Source of the DNA: Roseovarius sp. THAF27
Lineage (GTDB): Bacteria > Pseudomonadota > Alphaproteobacteria > Rhodobacterales > Rhodobacteraceae
Length of the DNA: 64,000 bases
Assembly (NCBI RefSeq): GCF_009363655.1
Contig: NZ_CP045393.1
Span: forward strand, 4,030,001-4,094,000
Direction: 5' to 3'
Under the pieces are notes generated by a model that had not been told where the DNA came from, did no database searches, and saw nothing but the letters and a program-made list of their open reading frames with translations. A program made the position numbers and the translations under genes. This document shows, in pieces, positions 1-8,479 of the stretch (the stretch's first letter is position 1; each line of letters opens with the position of its first letter).

Positions 1-261
1 GTGACGTTTCCGTTGTCGAAGAACGGCATCATCGCGGGCTGTTTCCTGGTGTTCATCCCGGTGGTGGGCGAGTTCGTGATTCCGTCGCTGCTGGGCGGAT
101 CGCGGACGCTGATGATCGGCAAGGTGCTGTTCGAGGAGTTCTTCAACAACCGCGACTGGCCGGTGGCGAGCGCGGTGGCGGTGATCCTGCTCTTGATCCT
201 GATCATCCCGATCGTGCTGTTCCAGCGCAACGAGCAGAAACAGCGGGAGGCGGAAGGATGA
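1..261 (+). CDS. ABC transporter permease, C-terminal fragment (PotH-like)
   Basis: Three-prime end of an inner-membrane permease of a binding-protein-dependent ABC importer; the frame is open from base 1, so the gene is cut by the left edge. The visible 86 residues contain GEFVIPSLLGG, the stretch that follows the EAA loop in PotH-type polyamine permeases, then one last hydrophobic helix (about residues 55-75) and a charged tail. It is followed after 79 bp by a second permease of the PotI type and an FAD amine oxidase-like gene, which together suggest putrescine/spermidine uptake and use. The substrate is inferred from family and context, not shown. Confidence 0.85.
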   Translation: MTFPLSKNGIIAGCFLVFIPVVGEFVIPSLLGGSRTLMIGKVLFEEFFNNRDWPVASAVAVILLLILIIPIVLFQRNEQKQREAEG

Positions 262-269
262 GCGCGCGC

Positions 270-316
270 AAAACTCTTCGGAAGAGTTTTGCCAAAAGCT
301 TGGAGAAAGCTTTTGG
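270..316. repeat. Two adjacent perfect palindromes between permease genes
   Basis: Two short inverted repeats stand side by side in the gap between the two permease genes. The first has 9-bp arms (AAAACTCTT / AAGAGTTTT, 270-290) around CGG. The second has 10-bp arms (CCAAAAGCTT / AAGCTTTTGG, 292-316) around a 5-base loop. Neither is followed by a T run, so an ordinary terminator is unlikely. They could be REP-like elements or mRNA-stabilising hairpins that set the relative levels of the two permeases. Confidence 0.7.
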
Positions 317-340
317 CGACCGGGCACGGAAGGGGGCGCG

Positions 341-1162
341 ATGAGACGGTTGACCTGGTTCAACGCCACCTCCCTGACGCTGGGCTTCGCGTTCCTGTAC
401 CTGCCGATGATCATCCTCGTGATCTACAGCTTCAACGCGTCGAAACTCGTCACCGTCTGGGCCGGGTTCTCGACCCGGTGGTATGGCGAGCTGTTGCGGA
501 ACGAAGCGTTTCTCGATGCCGCCTGGGTGACGTTGCAGGTCGCCGTGGTCAGCTCGACCATCGCGACGGTTCTGGGCACGATGGCGGCCTATGTGCTGGT
601 ACGCGCGGGGCGGTTCTGGGGACGGACGCTGTTTTCGGGCATGATCTATGCGCCGCTGGTGATGCCCGAGGTGATCACCGGTCTGTCGCTGCTGCTGTTG
701 TTCATCGGAATTGGGCTGGACCGGGGGGTGCTGACGATCATCCTGGCGCACACGACCTTTTCGATGTGCTTCGTGTCGGTCGTGGTGTCCTCGAGGCTGG
801 TCAGCTTCGACAAGTCGCTGGAAGAGGCCGCGCTGGACCTGGGCTGTTCCGCGTTCTCGGCGTTTCGGCTGGTGACCCTGCCGATCATCGCGCCGGCTGT
901 GATATCCGGGTGGCTGCTGGCCTTTACCCTGTCGCTGGATGACCTGGTGATCGCCAGCTTCACCGCGGGTCCGTCGGCCACGACCCTGCCGATCAAGATC
1001 TGGTCGTCGATCCGGCTGGGGGTCAGCCCCGAGATCAACGCCCTGTCGACGATCCTGATCGCGATTGTCGCGGTCGGCGTGATTTCCGCCTCGCTGATCT
1101 CCAAGCGCCAGTTGCTGCGGCAGGAGGCCGACGAGAAGGCCGCGGTCAGGGCCGAAGCATGA
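341..1162 (+). CDS. potI: ABC transporter permease, PotI-like
   Basis: Inner-membrane permease subunit, 273 residues, of a polyamine-type ABC importer. A first membrane segment covers residues 10-32 and further helices follow. The EAA loop that docks on the ATPase is visible as EEAALDLGCSAF...LPIIAPAVISG around residues 165-195. A purine-rich AGGGGG precedes the ATG. The stop codon overlaps the start of the next gene (ATGA at 1159), so the oxidoreductase is translationally coupled. Family membership is clear; putrescine as substrate is inferred from similarity to PotH/PotI and from the downstream oxidase. Confidence 0.85.
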   Translation: MRRLTWFNATSLTLGFAFLYLPMIILVIYSFNASKLVTVWAGFSTRWYGELLRNEAFLDAAWVTLQVAVVSSTIATVLGTMAAYVLVRAGRFWGRTLFSGMIYAPLVMPEVITGLSLLLLFIGIGLDRGVLTIILAHTTFSMCFVSVVVSSRLVSFDKSLEEAALDLGCSAFSAFRLVTLPIIAPAVISGWLLAFTLSLDDLVIASFTAGPSATTLPIKIWSSIRLGVSPEINALSTILIAIVAVGVISASLISKRQLLRQEADEKAAVRAEA

Positions 1163-2499
1163 CCATGCTCAAGCGGATCTGGGAAGAGGGCGCGTATGGC
1201 GCCGCGCCGGTGGCCGATTGCTGGTGGGCGGATACCGTGCCGCCGGGCGACTGGCCCGCGCTGGAGGGGGACACGACCAACGATGTCGCCATCATCGGCG
1301 CGGGGTTTACCGGGCTGAACGCCGCGCTGGGCCTAGCCGAGGCGGGCGTCGACGTCACCGTGCTGGAGGCGCAGCACCCGTTCTGGGGCGCGTCGGGGCG
1401 CAATGGCGGGTTCTGTTGCCTGGGCGGGGCCAAGGCCAGCCATGCCGAGATAAAGGCGAAGTTCGGCGAGACCGAGGCGCGCGGCTTTGCCCGGGCCGAG
1501 ATGGCGGCGGTGGATCACGTGGGCGGGTTGATCGAGAGGCTGGGGCTGGACGTGGACCGCCATTCGGAGGGCGAGACGCAGCTGGCGCATCGCCCCAGGG
1601 ATTTCGAGGCGATGCGCGCCGAAGTCGGCGCGACGCAGGATCTCTATGGCGTGACACCCACCCTGACCCCGCGCGAGGAGCTGGTGCAGGCGGGGTTCAA
1701 GGGGCCGTTTCATGGCGCTTCGACCATACCGATCGGCTTTGCCCTGAACCCGCGGAAATATGCGCTTGGCCTGTGCCAGGCGGCCGAGGCAGCGGGGGCC
1801 GTGGTGCACGGGCAAAGCACGGTCACGCGGATCGAGAGCCTGGCCGACGGGCGCTATCGGCTGCACACGGAAACAGGCTCTGTTACGGCCGAAAAGTTCA
1901 TTATCGCGACGAACGGCTACAGTGCGGACAACCTGCCGGACTGGATGGGCGCGCGCTATCTGCCGACGCAATCGAGCGTGATCGTCACCCGCCCGATGAG
2001 CGATGAGGAACTGGCCGCGCAAGGCTGGACCAGCAGGCAGATGTGTTACGACACGCGCCACTTGCTGCATTATTTCCGGCTGATGCCGGACAACCGGATG
2101 CTGATGGGGATGCGCGGCGGGCTGCGCCATTCGCCCGGCACCGAAGCGCAGATCCGGGCGATGATCCGCGCCGATTTCGAAAAGATGTTTCCCGCCTGGG
2201 CGCATGTTGAGACGCCGCATTACTGGTCGGGGTTCGTCTGCGTGACGCGCGACCTGGTGCCCTATGCCGGGCCGATCCCGGAACTGCCGGGCGGGTTCGC
2301 GGCGTTCGGCTATCATGGCAACGGCGTGTCGATGGGCAGCTATGCGGGGCGGCTGTTGGCCGACCTGGTGCGGGGCGAAACGCCCGACATGCCCTACCCG
2401 GCGCCACTGAGCCACAAGCCGCGGAAATTCCCGCTGGGGCGATTCCGGCGCATGCTGATGCGACCCGCATACCTGCATTACGCGTGGCTTGACGGCTAG
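1159..2499 (+). CDS. FAD-dependent oxidoreductase (DAO family, gamma-glutamylputrescine oxidase-like)
   Basis: A 446-residue flavoprotein of the D-amino-acid-oxidase fold. The dinucleotide-binding signature GAGFTGLNAALGLAEAG lies near residues 46-62 with the acidic end of the second strand (VLEAQ) after it. The C-terminal part has GFVCVTRDLVPYAGPI and FGYHGNGVSMG, typical of the PuuB/OrdL group that oxidises secondary amines. It starts inside the stop of the polyamine permease, which supports a role in degrading the imported amine. Exact substrate is not determinable; sarcosine or gamma-glutamyl amines are alternatives. Its last bases overlap the convergent DMT transporter by four nucleotides. 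Confidence 0.85.
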   Translation: MTMLKRIWEEGAYGAAPVADCWWADTVPPGDWPALEGDTTNDVAIIGAGFTGLNAALGLAEAGVDVTVLEAQHPFWGASGRNGGFCCLGGAKASHAEIKAKFGETEARGFARAEMAAVDHVGGLIERLGLDVDRHSEGETQLAHRPRDFEAMRAEVGATQDLYGVTPTLTPREELVQAGFKGPFHGASTIPIGFALNPRKYALGLCQAAEAAGAVVHGQSTVTRIESLADGRYRLHTETGSVTAEKFIIATNGYSADNLPDWMGARYLPTQSSVIVTRPMSDEELAAQGWTSRQMCYDTRHLLHYFRLMPDNRMLMGMRGGLRHSPGTEAQIRAMIRADFEKMFPAWAHVETPHYWSGFVCVTRDLVPYAGPIPELPGGFAAFGYHGNGVSMGSYAGRLLADLVRGETPDMPYPAPLSHKPRKFPLGRFRRMLMRPAYLHYAWLDG

Positions 2500-3419
2500 C
2501 CCTGGGGCGTCTTCGCCTCCTTGGCGCGGCCGCGCTGCAGGCCAAGCTGACGTTCGCGGACGATGATGATGATCCCGGCCAGCACGATCAGCGCGGCCCC
2601 GATCAGCATCTGCCCGGTCGGCACCTCGTCGAAAATGAAGTACCCGATGGCGATGGCAAAAAGCATCGAGGCATAGTCGAACGGCGCGATGACGCTGGCA
2701 TCGGCAAAGCGGTAGGCCGAGGTCAGGAAGATCTGCGCAAGCCCGCCAATCAGACCGGCGAGCACCAGGTAAACAGTCTCTATTCCGCCCGGAATGACCC
2801 AACCGAAGGGCACGGTCAACAGCGACAAGAGCGTCGAGGTGAGCGAGAAGTAGAACACGATCGCACTGGTCTGCTCGGTCTGCACCAGCTTGCGGATGTA
2901 GATCTGCGCCAGCGCGGCGCAGACCGCGCCCAACAGGACCAGCACCGCGCCCACGGCCTGTGCGGTTTCCACCGTCGGCCCGCCCAGCGTGGTCAGGCGC
3001 GGGGCCAGAACCACCAGCACCCCCACAAGGCCCAGCGCCACGGCGCCGAGGCGGAAGATGCCAACCTTTTCGTCCAGGAACATCGCCGCGAAGACCACCA
3101 CCAGAAGCGGCGCGGCATAGCCCAGCGCCGTGACCTCGGGCAGGGGCAACAGACCCAGGCCGGCGAACATCAGGCCCATGGCCGTGGTGCCCACGAACCC
3201 GCGCCAGAAATGGCCCAGGCGGGATTTCACCCGCAGGCCGGTCGACATTTCGCCCCGGATCGCCAACCAGGCCAGGATCACCGGAATGGCAAAGAACGAG
3301 CGGAAGAAAACCGCCTGTCCGGGCGGAACAGTGTCTGCTGCGGCCTTGATCAGGGCCGACATGACGATGAACAGCGTCACCGCGACAAGCTTGAGCAGAA
3401 TACCCGTGAGAGGTTTCAT
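2496..3419 (-). CDS. EamA/DMT family transporter
   Basis: Inner-membrane protein of 307 residues with about ten hydrophobic segments arranged as two EamA repeats, the layout of drug/metabolite exporters. The second half starts around the segment QTEQTSAIVFYFSLTSTLLS. I chose the ATG at 3419 because GGAG lies seven bases upstream and the first membrane helix follows at once (MKPLTGILLKLVAVTLF). An upstream in-frame start would add 16 residues without features. The gene converges on the FAD oxidoreductase with a shared CTAG. Substrate unknown. Confidence 0.85.
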   Translation of the reverse strand: MKPLTGILLKLVAVTLFIVMSALIKAAADTVPPGQAVFFRSFFAIPVILAWLAIRGEMSTGLRVKSRLGHFWRGFVGTTAMGLMFAGLGLLPLPEVTALGYAAPLLVVVFAAMFLDEKVGIFRLGAVALGLVGVLVVLAPRLTTLGGPTVETAQAVGAVLVLLGAVCAALAQIYIRKLVQTEQTSAIVFYFSLTSTLLSLLTVPFGWVIPGGIETVYLVLAGLIGGLAQIFLTSAYRFADASVIAPFDYASMLFAIAIGYFIFDEVPTGQMLIGAALIVLAGIIIIVRERQLGLQRGRAKEAKTPQG

Positions 3420-3545
3420 GGAGCGTCTCCGTCCCCCTGACCTGACGGAAAGCGGCAGCAAAATCAATCGCCGTCAACGCAAGGCCGGTATGACCGAAGT
3501 GATCCGTGCTGGGCCGCGGCGCGTACCGCCCTATAGTTACGGAGT

Positions 3546-4082
3546 ATGATCATGCGCTTTCTTCTTGGCTTTCTGGCCACGGTTTTCGCCCTTCCCGCGC
3601 TTGCGCTGGACCTGCAATCCACCTTCACCAATATCGACGGCGGCACGCACCGATTGTCGGACTGGCAGGGACAGCCGGTCCTGGTGGTGAACACCGCGTC
3701 GATGTGCGGGTTCACCGGGCAATATTCGGATCTGCAGGCGCTTTACGACACATATCGCGACCGGGGGCTGGTCGTTCTGGCGGTGCCGTCGGACGATTTC
3801 AACCAGGAGCTGGCGAGCGAGGAAGAGGTCAAGGATTTCTGCGAAGTGAACTATGACCTGACCCTGCCGATGACCGGCATCACGAACGTGCGTGGGCCCG
3901 ATGCGCACCCATTCTATCGCTCGGTGGCGCAGGAGGCCGGGTTCACGCCAGCGTGGAACTTCAACAAGATCCTGCTGAGCCCCGAGGGCGAGGTGGTGGG
4001 CACCTATGGTTCGCCCGTCAAACCGATGTCGTCCACCATCACCGGCGAAATCGAGAAGCTGCTGGCCCGGACGGGCGGCTGA
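3546..4082 (+). CDS. Glutathione peroxidase, exported
   Basis: Thiol peroxidase of the GPx family, 178 residues. A signal peptide is visible (MIMRFLLGFLATVFALPALA), so the enzyme probably works in the periplasm. The peroxidatic cysteine lies in NTASMCGFTGQY (about residue 54). The usual glutamine-containing block is replaced by AVPSDDFNQE, and the WNFNK motif with catalytic Trp and Asn is present near residue 140. It uses Cys rather than selenocysteine. In many bacteria such enzymes take electrons from thioredoxin rather than glutathione. It stands alone between divergent eamA and a convergent regulator whose last 44 bp overlap it. Confidence 0.88.
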   Translation: MIMRFLLGFLATVFALPALALDLQSTFTNIDGGTHRLSDWQGQPVLVVNTASMCGFTGQYSDLQALYDTYRDRGLVVLAVPSDDFNQELASEEEVKDFCEVNYDLTLPMTGITNVRGPDAHPFYRSVAQEAGFTPAWNFNKILLSPEGEVVGTYGSPVKPMSSTITGEIEKLLARTGG

Positions 4083-5049
4083 CGGGGGTGGTCGCGTCGG
4101 CCTCCTTGCTGGGGGCGATGCTGTAAAGCTTGCGATAGGCACGCGAGAAATGCGTGGGGCTGGTAAAGCCGCAGAGCACGCTGATATCGGTGATGCTCAT
4201 CTCGGTCTGGCGCAGCAGGTTTCGAGCCTTTTCCAGCCGGATTTCGAGGTAATAGCGGCTGGGCGAGGTGTTCAGAAAGGCCATGAAGAGCCGTTCCAGT
4301 TGGCGTACGGAAACGCCAATCAACGCCGCCAGCTCGCTGAGTTTCAGCGGATCCTCGATATTGCCGCGCATGATCTCGATCGCCTGGGTCAGGCGGCGGT
4401 TGCCGCGCCCGACGCGGGCGGGCAGCGACAGGCGCTGAGACTGGCTGTGGTCGCGCGGGGCGGTATAGACCATCTGTTCGGCCACGTATTCCACCAGCTT
4501 CGGTCCGTAGTCTTCGCCGATGAGGTGCAGCATCAGGTCCATCGAAGAGGCACCGCCAGCACAGGAAAACACGCGGCCATCGACCGAATAGATCGTGTCT
4601 TGCACCGTCACCTGCGGCAAAGCCTCGGTTAGCGCATCAACATATTCCCAATGGGTGCTGACGCGGCGCCCGGCGATCAGGCCGGCGAGCGCAAGGGTAT
4701 AGGCCCCGCTGGACAGAGAGCCGAAAGTGATCCCCTTGCGCGTCTCGCGCCGTAGCCAGGCCAGAACGTCCTTGGTGCTGCCCGCAGCGGCGGCGTGACC
4801 GGCACAGACCACCAGCGTATCCTCGCGGCGCAACTCTTCCAATGCGCCGTCGACGGTGACGGTCACGCCGTTCCAGGCCCGGGCCGGTGCGCCATCGGCG
4901 CTGAGCAACCGCCATTCGTAATAGACGCGGTTGCTGGAATGGCGGTTGGCGAGGCTGAGCGATTCCAGCGCGCAGGTGAAGCCCAGCATCGAAAAGCCCG
5001 GGATCAGAAGAAAGACATAGCGTTTCGGAGGCTGGTCGGTGTCGCGCAT
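4039..5049 (-). CDS. GlxA family transcriptional regulator (DJ-1/PfpI-like plus AraC HTH)
   Basis: A 336-residue regulator with an N-terminal glutamine-amidotransferase-like (DJ-1/PfpI) domain (about residues 10-185) and a C-terminal AraC-type DNA-binding domain with two helix-turn-helices (about 215-310, including LSELAALIGVSVRQLERLF and ITDISVLCGFTSPTHFSRAYRKL). This architecture is shared by GbdR, ArgR-type and CdhR regulators, which activate amino acid or betaine catabolism on sensing a metabolite. It lies just downstream of, and in the same direction as, the kbl-tdh operon, so control of threonine/glycine metabolism is a reasonable guess. I use the ATG at 5049; a TTG lies immediately before it. 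Confidence 0.85.
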   Translation of the reverse strand: MRDTDQPPKRYVFLLIPGFSMLGFTCALESLSLANRHSSNRVYYEWRLLSADGAPARAWNGVTVTVDGALEELRREDTLVVCAGHAAAAGSTKDVLAWLRRETRKGITFGSLSSGAYTLALAGLIAGRRVSTHWEYVDALTEALPQVTVQDTIYSVDGRVFSCAGGASSMDLMLHLIGEDYGPKLVEYVAEQMVYTAPRDHSQSQRLSLPARVGRGNRRLTQAIEIMRGNIEDPLKLSELAALIGVSVRQLERLFMAFLNTSPSRYYLEIRLEKARNLLRQTEMSITDISVLCGFTSPTHFSRAYRKLYSIAPSKEADATTPVSRPSGPAASRFRR

Positions 5050-5228
5050 CAAGAATTCTTTGGCTGTGGGTCACGCAAGGCCCGTGGACGGGGTGCGTGG
5101 GCGGTACCAATCACCCGGACCGGCCCTGCCTGTCGCGCGGGTTTTCGGCAGAAACAGGTCCGCAGGCGACACGATTTGACCCGATCCGCCACATCCCCTC
5201 GACGGGTCGGATAACGCGCGCCGGGCCC

Positions 5229-6272
5229 TCAGGCCACGCCCCAGTCCATCACCACCTTGCCGGAATTGCCCGAGATCATCGCCGCGAAGCCGTCCTCGAA
5301 GTCATCGATGCCGATCCGGTGCGTGATCAGGCCCGAGACGTCCAGCCCCGACTGCACCAGCGCGATCATCTTGTACCAGGTCTCGTACATCTCACGGCCG
5401 TAGATGCCCTTGATATGCAGCATCTTGAAGATGACCGTGTTCCAGTCGACCGGAAATTCGCTGGGGGCGATGCCCAGCAGGGCGACCTTGCCGCCGTTGT
5501 TCATGCGCGAGATCATCTGCTGCATGGCCGCCGACGCGCCGGACATTTCCAGCCCCACGTCGAAGCCTTCGGTCATGCCAATCCGGTCCATCACGTCGCG
5601 CAGCTGTTCGCGGCTGGTATCGACCACGTGCTGCACGCCCATCTCTCGGGCGAGGTTCAGGCGATACGGGTTGATGTCGGTGATCACGGTCTTGCGCGCG
5701 CCGACCTTCTGCGCGACCAGCGCGCCCATGATTCCGATGGGGCCGGCGCCGGTGACCAGCACATCCTCGCCCACCAGGTCGAAGGACAGGGCGGTGTGCA
5801 CGGCATTGCCGAACGGGTCGAAGATGGCGGCGATCTCGTCGGGGATATCCTCGGGGATCGGGACTACGTTGCTTTCCGGGATGCACAGATACTCGGCAAA
5901 GCTGCCGGGGCGGTTGACGCCGACGCCCTTGGTGTTGCGGCACAGGTGCCCGCGCCCGGCGCGGCAGTTCCGGCAGGCGCCGCAGACGATATGCCCCTCG
6001 CCGCTGACCCGCTGGCCGATCCGGTATTTCATCGCGGCACGGCCCATATCAACGATCTCGCCGACGAATTCGTGGCCGACGACCATGGGCACGGGCACGG
6101 TCTTGGCGCTGAATTCGTCCCATTTCCAAATATGCACGTCGGTGCCGCAAATGGCGGACTTCTTCACCTTGATCAGCACGTCGCTCGGCCCCGGTTCGGG
6201 GACCGGGACATGCTCCATCCACAAACCCGGTTCGGGCTTGGCCTTCACGAGGGCTTTCATCTGGTTCTGCAT
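5229..6272 (-). CDS. tdh: L-threonine 3-dehydrogenase
   Basis: Zinc-dependent medium-chain dehydrogenase, 347 residues, oxidising L-threonine with NAD to 2-amino-3-ketobutyrate. Catalytic zinc ligands are visible as Cys42 (ICGTDVHIW), His67 and Glu68 (GHEFVG). The structural zinc is held by Cys97, Cys100, Cys103 and Cys111. The Rossmann signature GAGPIG follows. It is the third gene of a compact operon, three bases after the PLP enzyme, and its product feeds the Kbl reaction encoded upstream. Spacing of the Cys residues and length match E. coli Tdh closely. Confidence 0.95.
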   Translation of the reverse strand: MQNQMKALVKAKPEPGLWMEHVPVPEPGPSDVLIKVKKSAICGTDVHIWKWDEFSAKTVPVPMVVGHEFVGEIVDMGRAAMKYRIGQRVSGEGHIVCGACRNCRAGRGHLCRNTKGVGVNRPGSFAEYLCIPESNVVPIPEDIPDEIAAIFDPFGNAVHTALSFDLVGEDVLVTGAGPIGIMGALVAQKVGARKTVITDINPYRLNLAREMGVQHVVDTSREQLRDVMDRIGMTEGFDVGLEMSGASAAMQQMISRMNNGGKVALLGIAPSEFPVDWNTVIFKMLHIKGIYGREMYETWYKMIALVQSGLDVSGLITHRIGIDDFEDGFAAMISGNSGKVVMDWGVA

Positions 6273-6275
6273 GGT

Positions 6276-7196
6276 CTAGTCCCACAAATGGGTGCTGAGG
6301 TATTTGAGGCCGCTGTCGCACATCACGATAGCGATTTTGCCGCCCTGTTCCAGCCCGCCCAGCAGCTGGATCGCGCCGGCAAGGTTGGCGCCGGCGGAAT
6401 AGCCGGCGAATATGCCTTCGGTGCGGGCCAGCAGGCGGGCGGCCTCGGCGGCGTCGCGGCCGGAAACAGTGACTGTTCCAGCCAGATCGGCGGATTTCAG
6501 ATGCGTGAGGTCCGGCATGGAATAGCCGCCACCCTGGATCGGATGGCCGGGTTTGTCGGGGGCGATTCCGTAACAGCGCACACCTTTTGGGCCAAGATAG
6601 GCCGTCACCCCGGCCAGCGTGCCACCCGAGCCGATGAAGTCGCAAAACGCGGTGACCGTTCCGCCCGACTGCGCCCAGATCTCGGGGCCGGTGCCCATCT
6701 CGTGCGCCAGGGGGTTGCCGGCCCGCTCGAACTGGTCGGCGCGGTAGGCATCTCGCTCTGCCGTGATCTGCTGCGCGGCGGCATCGACCAGAGCGAGGTC
6801 CGCGCCGGAGACCTCGCCCTTGCGGCTGCCTTGGGCCTGCGGGACGAGGATCACCTCTGCCCCCAGGGCCCGCATCATCCGGGCGCGCTCCTCGGAATTG
6901 CCTTCGCTCATCACCGCAACGAACGGGTGGTCCAGCACGCCGCAGACGATGGCAAGCCCCGTGCCCATGTTGCCGGAGGTCAGCTCCACCACGGTCTGGC
7001 CCGGTGCAAGATCACCTGTGGCGCGCGCGCCTTCGATGATCGCCCGTGCCGCGCGGTCCTTTTTGGAAAAGCCGGGCATGAGGTAATCGAGCTTGGCGAG
7101 GATGCGGCCGTCGAGGTGCAATGCGTCTCTGATGCGGCTCAACTCGACCAGAGGCGTGTCGCCCATGGCCTCGATGACAGAGGGTAGGACGGTCAC
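6276..7196 (-). CDS. PLP-dependent cysteine synthase family protein
   Basis: Fold-type II PLP enzyme of 306 residues related to CysK and cystathionine beta-synthase. The PLP lysine is in [10 protein letters not shown] (probably Lys46), the substrate/phosphate loop is ELTSGNMG (normally EPTSGNTG) and the PLP-phosphate loop is GSGGT. The GTG start overlaps the kbl stop (GTGA) and tdh follows after three bases, so the three proteins are made together. True cysteine synthase activity is doubtful: the Pro-to-Leu and Thr-to-Met changes in the substrate loop, and the context, suggest another amino acid substrate such as threonine, serine or an intermediate of glycine formation. Function is an inference. 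Confidence 0.8.
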   Translation of the reverse strand: MTVLPSVIEAMGDTPLVELSRIRDALHLDGRILAKLDYLMPGFSKKDRAARAIIEGARATGDLAPGQTVVELTSGNMGTGLAIVCGVLDHPFVAVMSEGNSEERARMMRALGAEVILVPQAQGSRKGEVSGADLALVDAAAQQITAERDAYRADQFERAGNPLAHEMGTGPEIWAQSGGTVTAFCDFIGSGGTLAGVTAYLGPKGVRCYGIAPDKPGHPIQGGGYSMPDLTHLKSADLAGTVTVSGRDAAEAARLLARTEGIFAGYSAGANLAGAIQLLGGLEQGGKIAIVMCDSGLKYLSTHLWD

Positions 7197-8392
7197 GAGA
7201 TCACCTCCAGTTCGCGGCCCACCGCCTCGAAGGCGTCAATCGCGCGGTCCAACATGTCCCGGGTCAGCGCGGCGCTCATCTGGGTGCGGATGCGATCCTG
7301 TTCACGCGGCACGACCGGAAAGCTGAAGGCGGTGACATAGACGCCGCGGTCATTGAGCCGCTTGGCCATCTCCTGCGCCAGCTTGGGGTCGCGCAACATG
7401 ACGGGGATAATCGCGTGCTGCCCGGGCAGGAGTTCGAAGCCCAGCGTGCCCATCCGCTCGCGGAAATAGGCGGCGTTGTCCCAAAGCTGACCGCGCAGGG
7501 CATCGCCGCGTTCCTCCAGCAGGTCGAAGACGCGCAGGGAGGCGGCGGCAATGACCGGGGCCAGCGTGTTGGAAAACAGGTAAGGCCGCGAACGCTGCCG
7601 CAGCCAGTCCACCACCGGCGCGCTGGCCGCGGTATAGCCGCCCGACGCGCCGCCCATCGCCTTGCCCAAAGTGCCGGTCAGGATGTCGACCCGCCCCATG
7701 ACGCCGCAATGCTCGTGACTGCCACGCCCGGTGTCGCCAAGAAACCCGGTGGCGTGGCAATCGTCGACCATGACCATCGCATCGTACCGCTCGGCCAGGT
7801 CGCAGATCCGGTCCAGCCTGGCGATATAGCCGTCCATGCTGAACACGCCGTCAGTGGCGATCAGGCGATGGCGCGCGCCTTCCGCCTCTTTCAGGCAGCG
7901 TTCAAGATCGGCCATGTCGCTGTTGGCATAGCGATAGCGCTGCGCCTTGCACAGGCGCACACCGTCGATGATGCTGGCATGGTTCAGGGCGTCGGAAATG
8001 ATCGCGTCCTCGGGGCCCAGAATCGTCTCGAACAAACCTGCATTCGCGTCGAACGCGGCGGCATAAAGGATGCTGTCCTCGGTCCCCAGGAAGTCTGCAA
8101 TTCGCGCCTCCAGCGCCTTGTGCTCTTCCTGCGTGCCGCAGATGAATCGCACGCTGGCCATGCCGAACCCGTAACGGTCGAGCGCGTCATGCGCGGCGGC
8201 AATCACCTGCGCGTCGTCGGCCAGCCCGAGGTAGTTGTTGGCGCACAAGTTCACCACCTCGTGCCCGCCCTCCAGCGTCACCTCGCCCGCCTGCATCGAG
8301 GTGATGACCCGCTCGGTCTTGTAAAGGCCGTCGTCGCGCAGCCCGTCGAGGCGCCCGGCTATATCCGCGTCAAATTTCTCAGCTGCCCGCAT
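7193..8392 (-). CDS. kbl: 2-amino-3-ketobutyrate CoA ligase (glycine C-acetyltransferase)
   Basis: PLP-dependent alpha-oxoamine synthase, 399 residues, cleaving 2-amino-3-ketobutyrate with CoA to glycine and acetyl-CoA. The PLP lysine is in [13 protein letters not shown], and [12 protein letters not shown] contains the ring-stacking and cofactor-binding residues. Length matches E. coli Kbl. It is the promoter-proximal gene of the operon with the cysteine-synthase-like enzyme and tdh, so together they turn threonine into glycine and acetyl-CoA. A purine-rich GAGGGGGG precedes the ATG. Confidence 0.95.
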   Translation of the reverse strand: MRAAEKFDADIAGRLDGLRDDGLYKTERVITSMQAGEVTLEGGHEVVNLCANNYLGLADDAQVIAAAHDALDRYGFGMASVRFICGTQEEHKALEARIADFLGTEDSILYAAAFDANAGLFETILGPEDAIISDALNHASIIDGVRLCKAQRYRYANSDMADLERCLKEAEGARHRLIATDGVFSMDGYIARLDRICDLAERYDAMVMVDDCHATGFLGDTGRGSHEHCGVMGRVDILTGTLGKAMGGASGGYTAASAPVVDWLRQRSRPYLFSNTLAPVIAAASLRVFDLLEERGDALRGQLWDNAAYFRERMGTLGFELLPGQHAIIPVMLRDPKLAQEMAKRLNDRGVYVTAFSFPVVPREQDRIRTQMSAALTRDMLDRAIDAFEAVGRELEVIS

Positions 8393-8422
8393 GGTGCGCC
8401 CCCCTCGCTTTCACTGTTCTTC

Positions 8423-8435
8423 ACATTCTCAATGT
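8423..8435. promoter_or_regulatory. Possible operator upstream of kbl
   Basis: In the 87-bp gap before kbl lies the small palindrome ACATT-CTC-AATGT. It is centred about 37 bp upstream of the kbl start codon, where a regulator of the threonine operon could bind. The symmetry is short and the neighbouring GlxA-type regulator is only a candidate partner, so this is a weak call. Confidence 0.3.
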
Positions 8436-8479
8436 AACAGCCGCCGATCACAAGCGCAGCCGTCAGATGGGTGGCCCGG

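Noticed and set aside
1333..3477. A 714-codon open frame on the minus strand over the FAD oxidoreductase and eamA
   Set aside because: It lies antisense or out of frame to two clear genes; its product is Arg/His/Gly/Ala-rich with no family motifs, the usual effect of high GC on stop-codon frequency.
5097..7187. A 696-codon plus-strand open frame opposite tdh and the PLP enzyme
   Set aside because: Composition (His, Asp, Gly, Ala repeats) is that of a shadow frame; the opposite strand carries complete motifs for Tdh and a PLP enzyme.
6276..7196. Calling the PLP enzyme cysK
   Set aside because: The substrate loop differs from cysteine synthases at two positions and the operon context is threonine degradation, so a gene symbol would overstate the evidence.
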